Source: Clostridium sp.
GTDB taxonomy: Bacteria > Bacillota > Clostridia > Clostridiales > Clostridiaceae
Length of the DNA: 25,558 nt
Assembly (NCBI GenBank): GCA_003539755.1
Contig: DPOH01000243.1
Span: 3,149-28,706, forward strand
Reading direction: 5' to 3'
Positions 1 through 6,627 of this stretch are shown piece after piece. Each line of letters begins with the position of its first letter. Within the stretch, counting starts at the first letter, position 1. The position numbers and the translations under genes are program-made. Under the pieces are notes generated by a model. The model searched no databases, was not told where the DNA came from, and saw only the letters and a program-made list of their open reading frames with translations.

Positions 1-15
1 GCTATTTGTGATTGT

Positions 16-44
16 TTGACATTTTTCAGGGAGAAAATTATACT
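16..44 (+). promoter_or_regulatory. sigma-A promoter of cbiQO
   Basis: A consensus -35 TTGACA (16-21) is followed by a 17-nt spacer and a -10 TATACT (39-44). Transcription should start near 51, leaving a leader of only about 37 nt before cbiQ. That is too short for a cobalamin riboswitch, so this unit appears to lack the riboswitch that controls cbiMN. Confidence 0.75.
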
Positions 45-87
45 TTTAATATCTAATTTGAGACTACAAAGGAGGTGAAATCACATA

Positions 88-909
88 ATGAGTAGTAAAT
101 GGCATCATAAAGAAAAAAAGTTTAAACATAAACATGATGGGGTGTATTCAATTGACTTTTATGCATATTCATCAAGGATGAAAAATGTTAATCCAAAATT
201 TAAAATGATTTTTGCGATTTTAGCTTTAATTATCTGCATGTTGGCTGATAATATTTATGTATCCTTATTTATTTCTGTTACTATGGGAATTATTACAGTA
301 TACATTGGAGGAGTAAGCTTTCATAACTATATATCGCTTCTTACTATACCAATGGGTTTTATGATTATGGGGAGCATTGCAATAGCGGTTGGATTTTCAA
401 CAAATCCTATTGGACAATATAATTTGAATCTTCATATGTTTTACATATATTCATCAAATGAAAGTATAATAAAAACTCTAAAAGTAATATTGAAAGCTTT
501 TGGAGCTGTAAGTTCTTTATATATGATGACTTTATCTACAAATACCAGTGAGATTATTTCATCATTGCGCAGTATACGTATTCCTAAAATAATCATTGAA
601 CTTATGAATCTCATTTATAGGTTTATATTCATTCTTATTGATGTTCAATGTAAGATGAAAAATTCTGCTCAGTCAAGACTTGGATATGTGGATTTTAAAA
701 CTGCATGTTACTCATTTGGAAGTACAGCAGGAAATTTATTGATTGTATCTATGAAAAAAGCTAATGCTTATTATGATGCTATGGAATCTAGATGCTATAA
801 TGGTGAAATGAACTTTCTTGAGGAAGAGAAAAAAATAGAGTTTAAACACGTGGCAGGATTCATTGCTTATTTTATTTGCGTAGCAGTAGTGTGGATAATA
901 GCAAGGTAA
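88..909 (+). CDS. cbiQ: CbiQ, transmembrane coupling (T) component of cobalt ECF transporter
   Basis: This 273-aa membrane protein couples ATP hydrolysis by CbiO to cobalt uptake through CbiM and CbiN. Hydrophobic segments lie at about residues 39-52, 55-75, 82-103, 132-150, 168-186 and 253-271. The two arginine-containing coupling motifs of the EcfT family are seen as Ser-Arg-Leu-Gly (196-199) and Glu-Ser-Arg-Cys-Tyr-Asn-Gly (233-239). The start is set by AGGAGGTG at 70-77, ten bases ahead of ATG. The N-terminus before the first helix is rich in histidine (H6, H7, H14, H16), which might be relevant to metal but is unproven. The gene lies 17 bp before cbiO. The family call is confident; cobalt rather than nickel is inferred from the adjacent cobalamin riboswitch and cbiMN. 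Confidence 0.9.
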   Translation: MSSKWHHKEKKFKHKHDGVYSIDFYAYSSRMKNVNPKFKMIFAILALIICMLADNIYVSLFISVTMGIITVYIGGVSFHNYISLLTIPMGFMIMGSIAIAVGFSTNPIGQYNLNLHMFYIYSSNESIIKTLKVILKAFGAVSSLYMMTLSTNTSEIISSLRSIRIPKIIIELMNLIYRFIFILIDVQCKMKNSAQSRLGYVDFKTACYSFGSTAGNLLIVSMKKANAYYDAMESRCYNGEMNFLEEEKKIEFKHVAGFIAYFICVAVVWIIAR

Positions 910-926
910 TAATTGGGAGAAATATT

Positions 927-1760
927 ATGAAAAAAATTAATAAAGAAATAGTTTTACAAATTAAAGATTTATGTTATTCATATGATAGTGAAAAAAAAGC
1001 ATTGAATAATATTAATTTAGATATTTACAAAGGTGAAAAGATTGCAGTCATGGGCTCAAATGGAGCTGGTAAATCTACATTTTTCTTAAATATGAACGGA
1101 GTTCTTAAACCTAGTTATGGAGATATTATATATAAAGGTAAAAAGATAACTAAAAAAGATTTAAATGCACTTAGAAAAAATGTAGGAATTGTATTTCAAG
1201 ATGCAGATAATCAGATAATTGCATCTACAGTGTTAGCTGAAGTTTCTTTTGGACCTATGAATTTAAAATTATCTAAAGATGAAGTAGAAAAAAGAGTTTA
1301 TGAGGCTTTACAATATATGAATATTACAGAATTTAAGGATAGGCCACCTCACTATTTAAGTGGTGGTGAGAAAAAGCGTGTAAGTATAGCTGATATAATT
1401 GCTATGAAGTCTGAAATAATTATATTTGATGAGCCAACAGCAGCATTAGATCCATTAAATGCAGAAATGCTGGAAGATGTTCTTGAGAAATTATCAGATG
1501 AAAATAAAACATTATTAATTTCAACTCATGATGTTGATTTTGCTTATAGATGGGCTGAGCGTATAGTGGTATTTACAGATGGCGAAGTAATATCAGATGG
1601 CACGCCTTTAGAAGTTTTTAAAAACAATGATATATTAAAGAAAGCTAATTTAAAAAGACCTACAATGCTTGATGTTTATGAAATTTTAGTTGAAAAAAAT
1701 ATTATTGATAATAAGGAACTATACCCTAGAAATATTAAAGAGTTTAAGGGTATTTTATAG
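927..1760 (+). CDS. cbiO: CbiO, ATPase (A) component of cobalt ECF transporter
   Basis: This 277-aa cytoplasmic ABC ATPase powers the CbiMNQO cobalt importer. The sequence shows the Walker A loop GSNGAGKST (43-51), Q-loop Gln91, the ABC signature LSGGE (144-148), Walker B with catalytic Glu (IIIFDEP, 164-170) and the switch His201. The C-terminal tail of about 60 residues after the nucleotide-binding domain is usual for ECF ATPases. A longer reading from 876 would overlap the end of cbiQ. The ATG at 927 is preferred because GGGAG (915-919) sits just ahead of it and the domain begins shortly after. It is probably translated from the cbiQ mRNA. No strong terminator is visible between its stop and the next promoter at 1822. 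Confidence 0.92.
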   Translation: MKKINKEIVLQIKDLCYSYDSEKKALNNINLDIYKGEKIAVMGSNGAGKSTFFLNMNGVLKPSYGDIIYKGKKITKKDLNALRKNVGIVFQDADNQIIASTVLAEVSFGPMNLKLSKDEVEKRVYEALQYMNITEFKDRPPHYLSGGEKKRVSIADIIAMKSEIIIFDEPTAALDPLNAEMLEDVLEKLSDENKTLLISTHDVDFAYRWAERIVVFTDGEVISDGTPLEVFKNNDILKKANLKRPTMLDVYEILVEKNIIDNKELYPRNIKEFKGIL

Positions 1761-1821
1761 CTTTGCAAATATTATTTAAGTAAAGCAAGTAATGTGATTT
1801 ATTTGTTTTATTTATATAAAC

Positions 1822-1850
1822 TTGACAAGTGGTAGGAGACAATATATACT
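1822..1850 (+). promoter_or_regulatory. sigma-A promoter of the riboswitch-cbiMN unit
   Basis: TTGACA (1822-1827), a 17-nt spacer and TATACT (1845-1850) form the same near-perfect promoter as that at 16-44. The expected start near 1857 places the whole cobalamin aptamer in the leader RNA. Confidence 0.75.
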
Positions 1851-1899
1851 TATGAAGTCTTTATAGTAGCAATATTATAAATATACATAATTAAATACA

Positions 1900-2107
1900 T
1901 ATAAGAGGTGCCTGTGATTTCTCCTCAGGATAATAGGGAAAAGGGTGAAAATCTCTTACGGTCCCGCCGCTGTGTTTGCTTAGTTATATCTTAAATATGC
2001 CACTGAGGATTCTAACCTTGGGAAGGCAAGATATGATGTTTAAAGCATAAGTCAGAATACCTGCCTTTTATATTCGCTAGATATCTATTTACGAGAGATG
2101 AATAGAT
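1900..2107 (+). promoter_or_regulatory. cobalamin (adenosylcobalamin-type) riboswitch aptamer
   Basis: The leader carries the conserved cobalamin-aptamer blocks in order: GAGGTGCC near 1905, AATAGGGAA (1932-1940), GGGTGAAAAT, GGTCCCGCCGCTGTG (1960-1974), GCCACTGAGG (1999-2008), GGGAAGGC (2020-2027) and AAGTCAGAATACCTGCC (2049-2065). Just 3' is a hairpin, ATCTATT (2083-2089) with AATAGAT (2101-2107). Its loop contains AGAGAT (2094-2099), the exact complement of ATCTCT (1951-1956). This matches where the L5-L13 kissing interaction of this riboswitch class is expected. Binding of cobalamin should repress cbiMN. Confidence 0.93.
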
Positions 2108-2132
2108 TCTATATAAGGCCTTTTTATGAAGA

Positions 2133-2198
2133 TAAATTAGGTTGATTTTAAGATGCCAATTTAATGAGTGGGAATCATTAAATGTAGGGATCTTTTTT
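2133..2198 (+). terminator. riboswitch expression platform: terminator with competing antiterminator
   Basis: The terminator hairpin pairs ATTTAATGA (2159-2167) with TCATTAAAT (2175-2183) around a 7-nt loop. It is extended at its base by AAGATGCC (2150-2157) against GGGATCTT (2187-2194), with one mismatch and a GTA bulge, and runs into a U-tract (2193-2198). An alternative stem, TAAATT-bulged A-GG (2133-2141) with CCAATTTA (2156-2163), occupies the left arm of the terminator and could act as antiterminator. The cbiM ribosome binding site follows at 2205, so termination would silence cbiMN. Confidence 0.75.
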
Positions 2199-2216
2199 AT
2201 TTTGAAAGGAGAAGAA

Positions 2217-2963
2217 ATGAATAGTAAGAAGAAAATTATGAAAATTGCAATCGTGTTTGCACTGATATTTGGAATTACTCCAGCAGCAAATGCAATGCAT
2301 ATTATGGAAGGATACCTTCCGCCTAAGTACTGCATAGCATGGGGCGTTATTTCATTGCCATTTTTAATAGCAGGATTTTTATCTATTAAAAAGACTTTAA
2401 GTGAGAATAGAAAATCAATTACAATTTTAGCTATGGCAGGAGCATTTATCTTTGTTATTTCATCACTTAAAATACCATCAGTTACGGGAAGTTGTTCTCA
2501 TATGACTGGTACAGGACTTGGAGCTATTTTATTTGGACCATTTGTAGTAAGTATTTTAGGAATTATAGTTTTAATTTTTCAAGCAATTTTATTAGCACAT
2601 GGAGGACTTACAACTCTTGGAGCAAATACTTTTTCAATGGCTATTGCTGGTCCAATATTATCATTTGCAATTTATAAATTATGTACTAAGCTAAAGGTAA
2701 ATAGAAAATTAGGTGTATTTTTGGCAGCAGCTTTAGGTGATTTATTTACTTATTGTGTTACAAGTTTTCAACTTGCACTTGCATATCCATCAGCAGATGG
2801 AGGAGTGCTAGCATCAGCAGTTAAGTTTTTAGGAGTATTTGCTCCAACTCAGCTTCCATTAGCTATTATAGAAGGAATACTTACAGTTGTAATTATTATA
2901 GGTCTTGAAACATATGCTAAATCTGAACTTATTGGAATAGGATTTTTCAAGGGGGATAAGTAG
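2217..2963 (+). CDS. cbiM: CbiM, cobalt-binding S component of ECF transporter
   Basis: This 248-aa membrane protein captures Co2+ for the CbiMNQO importer. A cleavable signal peptide (basic start, hydrophobic 9-20, then Ala-Asn-Ala at 24-26) precedes the hallmark mature N-terminus MHIMEGYLPP (27-36). In CbiM proteins the new N-terminal Met and the following His help coordinate the metal. Several further hydrophobic helices follow, including a conserved segment with Gly-Ser-Cys-Ser-His-Met-Thr-Gly. The start is set by AAAGGAG (2205-2211) before ATG at 2217; an upstream in-frame ATG at 2142 lies inside the leader terminator and is rejected. cbiN begins one base after the stop. Expression is expected to fall when cobalamin is plentiful, through the upstream riboswitch. 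Confidence 0.95.
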   Translation: MNSKKKIMKIAIVFALIFGITPAANAMHIMEGYLPPKYCIAWGVISLPFLIAGFLSIKKTLSENRKSITILAMAGAFIFVISSLKIPSVTGSCSHMTGTGLGAILFGPFVVSILGIIVLIFQAILLAHGGLTTLGANTFSMAIAGPILSFAIYKLCTKLKVNRKLGVFLAAALGDLFTYCVTSFQLALAYPSADGGVLASAVKFLGVFAPTQLPLAIIEGILTVVIIIGLETYAKSELIGIGFFKGDK

Positions 2964-2964
2964 A

Positions 2965-3288
2965 ATGAAGAGTAATAAAAAAACAGTAATAATTTTATTG
3001 ATTATTGCTATAGCAATTGCAATAGTACCTCTATTTACTTTGAAGGGAGCTGAATTTGGAGGTTCTGATGATGCAGGAAGTGTTATGATAGAAGAGGTAA
3101 GAGGCGAAGAGTACGAACCATGGTTTACACCAGTTATGGAAACATGGATAGGTGGAGAACTTCCTGGAGAAGTGGAAAGTCTTTTATTCTGTGTACAAAC
3201 TGGTATAGGTGTAGGAATCATAGCATTTATTATGGGAAGATTTGTTGAACGTAAGAAATGGGAAAATAAGAAGGCTAATCAAGAATAA
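2965..3288 (+). CDS. cbiN: CbiN, small accessory subunit of cobalt ECF transporter
   Basis: This 107-aa protein has two membrane segments, at about 8-26 and 74-92, joined by an extracytoplasmic loop. The loop contains the CbiN-typical FGGSDD (31-36) and the segment Glu-Tyr-Glu-Pro-Trp-Phe (49-54). CbiN is known to work with CbiM during metal loading. The gene starts two bases after the cbiM stop with GGGGG at 2951-2955 as its ribosome site, and a strong terminator follows its end. Together with cbiM, cbiQ and cbiO it completes the transporter. Confidence 0.92.
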   Translation: MKSNKKTVIILLIIAIAIAIVPLFTLKGAEFGGSDDAGSVMIEEVRGEEYEPWFTPVMETWIGGELPGEVESLLFCVQTGIGVGIIAFIMGRFVERKKWENKKANQE

Positions 3289-3294
3289 TATTTT

Positions 3295-3323
3295 GGATGT
3301 TGTGTTATGCAACATCCTTTTTA
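3295..3323 (+). terminator. intrinsic terminator after cbiN
   Basis: GGATGTTG (3295-3302) pairs perfectly with CAACATCC (3310-3317) around a 7-nt loop and is followed by a run of T (3318-3322). Confidence 0.9.
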
Positions 3324-3351
3324 TATTGTTAATTTATATATTTTATTAACT

Positions 3352-3379
3352 TTGATTTTAGTTTGAAAAATTATATTAT
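3352..3379 (+). promoter_or_regulatory. candidate promoter of the HAD phosphatase gene
   Basis: TTGATT (3352-3357) and TATTAT (3374-3379) are separated by 16 nt. The gene lies just behind a terminator and needs its own start, but the match is only moderate in this AT-rich stretch. Confidence 0.4.
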
Positions 3380-3430
3380 AGTAGTAAAGAAGATATCTTG
3401 TGTAAAGTGAGTTACATTTGGGAGGTAATT

Positions 3431-4087
3431 ATGAATAAAATAAAAGCTGTATTATTTGATATGGATGGAGTTATTTTTGATACAGAAAAAGCTTATCTTG
3501 ATACATGGATAAAGGTTTTTAATAAGCATGGGTATGAAATGAAAAGAGAAATTTATATTTCTGTTATGGGAACGGGAAGAAAAAATGTTAAGAAAACATT
3601 TATAAATATTTTTGGAGAAAATCTTCCTATAGAAGAAATGTATAAAGAAAAAGATTATTTGTTAGCTAAAATAATAGATGAAGGAAAAGTTCCAGTTAAA
3701 GATGGAGCAGAAGAAATATTATCATACTTAAAAGAAAATGGATATAAAATAGCATTAGCCACAAGTGCAAAAAGAGTTCGTACAGATAAGCAGGTTAATA
3801 TGGCTAAATTAGAAAAATATTTTGATGAGATAGTTACAGGAGATGATATATCTAATGGAAAGCCAGATCCAGAAATTTTCTTGAAAGCAGCAAATAAATT
3901 AGGTGTTAAGCCAGAAGAATGTATAGTAATTGAAGATTCACCTGCAGGAATACAGGCTGCATTTAATGGACATATGTATGGAATTCATGTAGAAGATTTA
4001 AAGGAAGCAGATGAAATTATAAAGAAATATTGCTATAGAAATTATAAGAATTTAAAACAGATTCAAGCATATATTGAAACTTTATAA
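3431..4087 (+). CDS. HAD superfamily hydrolase, beta-phosphoglucomutase-like subgroup
   Basis: This is a 218-aa cytoplasmic haloacid dehalogenase-type phosphatase or phosphomutase. Motif I is FDMDGVIFDTE (9-19), with nucleophile Asp10 and acid/base Asp12. Motif II is the Thr/Ser pair at 111-112 (LATSAK), motif III is Lys144 (GKPDPEIF) and motif IV is Glu168-Asp169 (IEDSPAGI). The insert between residues 17 and 90 is the helical cap of HAD subfamily IA. Its substrate cannot be read from sequence; members act on sugar phosphates, phosphoglycolate or nucleotides. The start at 3431 follows GGAGGT (3421-3426); an in-frame ATG at 3398 has no ribosome site. It appears to be a single-gene unit between the cbiN terminator and the next gene. 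Confidence 0.88.
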   Translation: MNKIKAVLFDMDGVIFDTEKAYLDTWIKVFNKHGYEMKREIYISVMGTGRKNVKKTFINIFGENLPIEEMYKEKDYLLAKIIDEGKVPVKDGAEEILSYLKENGYKIALATSAKRVRTDKQVNMAKLEKYFDEIVTGDDISNGKPDPEIFLKAANKLGVKPEECIVIEDSPAGIQAAFNGHMYGIHVEDLKEADEIIKKYCYRNYKNLKQIQAYIETL

Positions 4088-4181
4088 TTTAAGATAAATT
4101 TAAGTACAAGTTACTTCTGTTGTAGTTAATTTGATGATAACATATTTATGTGATACTTTATTAATATTTGGAGGAGATATT

Positions 4182-4499
4182 ATGATTATAGTAACAACAG
4201 ATAGTATTCCGGGTAAAGAAATTGTTGAAGTTATTGGATATGTTAAGGGAAGTACTGTAAGATGTAAGAACATTGGAAAAGACTTTATGGCAGGTTTAAA
4301 AAATATAGTTGGTGGAGAAATGACTGGCTATAATGAAATGCTTACAGAAGCAAGACAAATTGCAGTGGGAAGAATGGTTGATGAAGCAGAGGCTAAGGGA
4401 GCAAATGCTATAGTGGGTATGAGATTAATGTCGTCTGCAATTGCTCAAGGTGCAGCTGAAATGGTTGCATATGGTACAGCAGTACGTATAGAAGAATAA
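4182..4499 (+). CDS. YbjQ/UPF0145 family protein (putative heavy-metal-binding domain)
   Basis: This 105-aa protein matches the YbjQ (UPF0145) family throughout: an opening strand and dipeptide (TTDSIPGKEI), a central VKGSTVRCKNIGKDF segment (21-35), and the end pattern ANAIVGMRL (74-82) followed by YGTAVRI (97-103). The family forms a small oligomeric fold once labelled heavy-metal-binding, but no function is established. Cys28 is the only cysteine. The start at 4182 is fixed by GGAGGA (4170-4175); the longer reading from 4131 lacks a ribosome site. A small membrane-protein gene follows seven bases after the stop and is probably co-transcribed. Confidence 0.85.
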   Translation: MIIVTTDSIPGKEIVEVIGYVKGSTVRCKNIGKDFMAGLKNIVGGEMTGYNEMLTEARQIAVGRMVDEAEAKGANAIVGMRLMSSAIAQGAAEMVAYGTAVRIEE

Positions 4500-4506
4500 T
4501 AGTAAA

Positions 4507-4656
4507 ATGTTTTTTGTAGGAATATTTATGCTTATAGCAGTTATATATGGAATGGCTGTATTAGGAGTAATTGGGCTGCTTATATACACTATTGCAAAGA
4601 GAATTGATGAAAAGAAACAAGAAAAAAAGAATAATGAAAAATATAAAAATTATTAA
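4507..4656 (+). CDS. small single-pass membrane protein, unknown function
   Basis: A short open frame of 49 codons follows the YbjQ-like gene after a 7-bp gap and ends just ahead of a strong terminator. The product would have one hydrophobic helix (about residues 2-29, rich in Ile, Leu, Val and Gly) and a highly charged Lys/Glu/Asn tail (31-49), the layout of many small bacterial membrane proteins. The first ATG (4507) has almost no ribosome site and would depend on translational coupling. A second in-frame ATG at 4528 has TAGGAA six to seven bases ahead and would give 42 aa. Either way the frame fills the space between stop and terminator. I recognise no family. It may anchor or assist the neighbouring UPF0145 protein, but that is only inferred from position. 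Confidence 0.55.
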   Translation: MFFVGIFMLIAVIYGMAVLGVIGLLIYTIAKRIDEKKQEKKNNEKYKNY

Positions 4657-4669
4657 AGGTTATATTTTT

Positions 4670-4739
4670 AAAGCAGTATATTAAAATGTTTTTCTTATAA
4701 TATTTAATTATAAGAAGATTTTAAATTTACTGCTTTTTT
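4670..4739 (+). terminator. long intrinsic terminator hairpin
   Basis: AAAGCAGTA (4670-4678) pairs with TACTGCTTT (4728-4736). Inside it TTAAAAT (4681-4687) pairs with ATTTTAA (4718-4724) and TTCTTATAAT (4692-4701) with ATTATAAGAA (4707-4716). A T-run to 4739 ends the unit. Confidence 0.85.
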
Positions 4740-4761
4740 GTATGTGAAAAAAGACTTCATG

Positions 4762-4790
4762 TTTAATTTTATAATTCTTAGTGTTATACT
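4762..4790 (+). promoter_or_regulatory. extended -10 promoter of the TPR gene
   Basis: TATACT (4785-4790) is preceded by TG one base upstream (TGTTATACT), an extended -10. The -35 element is weak (TTTAAT, 4762-4767, spacing 17). Confidence 0.6.
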
Positions 4791-4826
4791 AAATTAGCTA
4801 TAAGATAAATGATGAGGATGAAGCAT

Positions 4827-5693
4827 ATGGAAAACAAAAATTATTTATATAACAATTATTTAAATATGGCACGTAATGTAAGAACTGATGGAAACCTATT
4901 GAAGGCACTTAGCTTTTATAAGAAGGCTTATGGTCTTAATATAGGAAAAATGGATACAGAGCTTATTATGGATATGGCACTTATATATGATGAAATAGGT
5001 CTTAAGGCTGATGCAGAAGAAAAGTATAAAGAAGTCTTGAAGTTAGATGAAGATGATGCAAGAGCTTATTATGGTCTTGCTGTTATATATGATGAAGATG
5101 GAGAACTAGATAAGGCCAAGGAATTTTATAAAAAAGCTATAGATAAAAATGAAAACTATGACAAGGCATACTTTTTCCTTGCAAATATTTATGATGAACT
5201 TGAAGAAAAAGACAAAGCTATATTTTATTATAAAAGGGCAATTGAAATTAATCCAAATGACTTGTGGGCAAATGCAAATTTATCATGTATTTATGAAGAG
5301 AATAATGAAAATGAAGAAGCATTATTTTATATAGATAAGGCATTAAAAATAGAAGAAGATAATTACAAAATTTTATTTAATAAAGGTGTTATTTTGAATA
5401 AATTAGAAAATTTTGAAGAAGCAAAAAAAATATATGAAAAGTCTATAAAATCCAATCCACAATATCCATATAGTTTTTTGAATCTTGCAGTAATGTATAG
5501 AGAAAATGAAGAACAAGGTTTTTTATATTATAATAGAGCTTGTTTTTATGTAAATATAGGAAAATTAGATGAAGCATTAGAAGATATTAATAGGTGTATA
5601 GAATTAGATGATTTATTTTTAGATTATATGAAAAAAGATAGTGAATTAGATCCTATACGACATTTAAAAAAATATAAAGAATTATATAATTAA
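4827..5693 (+). CDS. tetratricopeptide-repeat protein
   Basis: This protein of about 288 aa is built almost entirely of TPR units of 34 residues. Seven or eight can be followed by their ends, such as KALSFYKKAYGLN, DAEEKYKEVLKLD, KAKEFYKKAIDKN, KAIFYYKRAIEIN, EALFYIDKALKIE and EAKKIYEKSIKSN. There is no signal peptide or membrane segment, so it is a cytoplasmic protein-protein interaction scaffold; no partner is evident. Four in-frame ATGs lie within 20 bases (4809, 4812, 4818, 4827). The last is preferred because GAGG (4814-4817) stands nine bases ahead of it, whereas the earlier ones have no ribosome site. The gene is monocistronic, between an extended -10 promoter and a bidirectional terminator. 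Confidence 0.85.
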   Translation: MENKNYLYNNYLNMARNVRTDGNLLKALSFYKKAYGLNIGKMDTELIMDMALIYDEIGLKADAEEKYKEVLKLDEDDARAYYGLAVIYDEDGELDKAKEFYKKAIDKNENYDKAYFFLANIYDELEEKDKAIFYYKRAIEINPNDLWANANLSCIYEENNENEEALFYIDKALKIEEDNYKILFNKGVILNKLENFEEAKKIYEKSIKSNPQYPYSFLNLAVMYRENEEQGFLYYNRACFYVNIGKLDEALEDINRCIELDDLFLDYMKKDSELDPIRHLKKYKELYN

Positions 5694-5702
5694 ATTTAAA
5701 TT

Positions 5703-5730
5703 AAAAAGAGTGGTTTGAGCCACTCTTTTT
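5703..5730. terminator. bidirectional terminator between convergent genes
   Basis: AAAAAGAGTGG (5703-5713) pairs perfectly over 11 bp with CCACTCTTTTT (5720-5730) around a 6-nt loop. The flanking A-run and T-run let it stop the TPR gene on the plus strand and the GerMN gene on the minus strand. The stop codon of the latter overlaps its edge. Confidence 0.92.
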
Positions 5731-6388
5731 AATTTCTATATTGGATTTCAGATAAATCTGAAACATGGTCATATTCTATAGGTTCGTTGTTATAAAGGAA
5801 TTTAACTCCATCAATCCAATCTGTGTTAGATTTATTATTACTTTGAAGGAAATTTTCTATTAATGTATTAGCAGTTACTTGACCGCCAGTTGAACCTTGG
5901 AATTTTTGTACCCAAGTATTATTGCCTGAATCAACAAGGTTGATTGTAGCAATTTTTTTGCCGTTAACAGTATCTATAGATTCTACTTCAATTGGAAGAC
6001 CATTGAAATTATTTTCTGATACACTTTTTGCAAGTTGTGTTAATTTATCATTTAAACTTTCATTTTCATTTACAGAAATAGATTTAACCTCATTAGGTTC
6101 TAACGAATTTTCATCTATTGTATATATAGAAAATTTAACAGTATCATCTGCATTTTGTGATGAACTATTAGATGAAGTTTGATTTCCATTTGATTGATTT
6201 TCAGTTATTTGATTTTCATCTTTAGTAGTATCTTCAGAAGAAGTACTATTTGTATTGTTATTTTCTTGTGATGCTGAGGAACTACTTGTAGTATCTTCAC
6301 TTATAACTATTTCTTTTGTCTTATTACCACAAGAAACCATAGTAAGACTTAGCATTACAACAAGTCCTAATATTAGTTTTCTAGCCAT
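5729..6388 (-). CDS. GerMN-domain lipoprotein (sporulation/germination type)
   Basis: This 219-aa exported lipoprotein has a basic N-terminus, a hydrophobic stretch (5-17) and a lipobox ending at Cys20 (TMVSCG). Residues 21-83 are a low-complexity linker rich in Ser, Asn, Thr and Gln. Residues 84-215 look like one GerMN domain, with the typical core NGKKIATINL (142-151) and a TANTLIENFLQS helix (172-183). GerMN domains occur in the germination protein GerM and in other exported proteins of spore formers; the precise role is not known. The start at 6388 is set by AGGAGG ten bases ahead; the longer frame reaching 6481 would add a non-signal extension. It is transcribed away from fabT. Confidence 0.82.
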   Translation of the reverse strand: MARKLILGLVVMLSLTMVSCGNKTKEIVISEDTTSSSSASQENNNTNSTSSEDTTKDENQITENQSNGNQTSSNSSSQNADDTVKFSIYTIDENSLEPNEVKSISVNENESLNDKLTQLAKSVSENNFNGLPIEVESIDTVNGKKIATINLVDSGNNTWVQKFQGSTGGQVTANTLIENFLQSNNKSNTDWIDGVKFLYNNEPIEYDHVSDLSEIQYRN

Positions 6389-6416
6389 AGCGTGTACACC
6401 TCCTATATTTTTCATA

Positions 6417-6445
6417 ATTATATCACATGACATACAAAAATAAAA
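6417..6445 (-). promoter_or_regulatory. extended -10 promoter of the GerMN lipoprotein gene
   Basis: Reading the minus strand, TATAAT (6422-6417) is preceded by TG one base upstream (TGATATAAT). The -35 match (TTTTAT, 6445-6440) is weak. The 5' untranslated region would be about 22 nt. Confidence 0.55.
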
Positions 6446-6481
6446 GGATAATAAAGGCCTAAAAAAATCATAAAGATACAA

Positions 6482-6510
6482 TTGACAATTTGATTTGGAT
6501 GTAGTATATT
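6482..6510 (+). promoter_or_regulatory. promoter of the fab-acc operon
   Basis: TTGACA (6482-6487), a 17-nt spacer and TATATT (6505-6510) form a strong sigma-A promoter with a start near 6517. The FabT-like operator at 6522-6542 begins about five bases downstream, a position suited to repression. Confidence 0.75.
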
Positions 6511-6521
6511 TTGATTGTAAT

Positions 6522-6542
6522 ATATTTTGATTATCAAAATAT
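6522..6542. promoter_or_regulatory. FabT-like operator palindrome
   Basis: ATATTTTGAT (6522-6531) and ATCAAAATAT (6533-6542) are perfect reverse complements around a single T, giving a 21-bp palindrome. The core TTTGATTATCAAA agrees with the TTTGA-centred FabT box known from streptococci. Extra TTTGAT half-sites lie at 6489, 6510 and 6542. Autoregulation by the adjacent fabT product is the natural inference. Confidence 0.75.
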
Positions 6543-6627
6543 TTGATGGTTAAAAATATTCATACGTATTTAAAGATAAAGTTACAATATGATATTGGAA
6601 TCGAAAAGACAAGTGGAGGGTGCAGGA

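Noticed and set aside
1721..1753. Hairpin ATACCCT/AGGGTAT at the 3' end of cbiO as a terminator
   Set aside because: The loop is 19 nt, the stem lies within the coding sequence and only a few T bases follow. It is too weak to call as the end of the cbiQO transcript.
2012..2335. Minus-strand open frame of 107 codons over the riboswitch
   Set aside because: It lies opposite the conserved cobalamin aptamer and cbiM, has no ribosome site and resembles no protein family I know.
2859..3221. Minus-strand open frame of 120 codons across cbiM/cbiN
   Set aside because: It is a shadow of cbiN, whose plus-strand frame shows clear family motifs.
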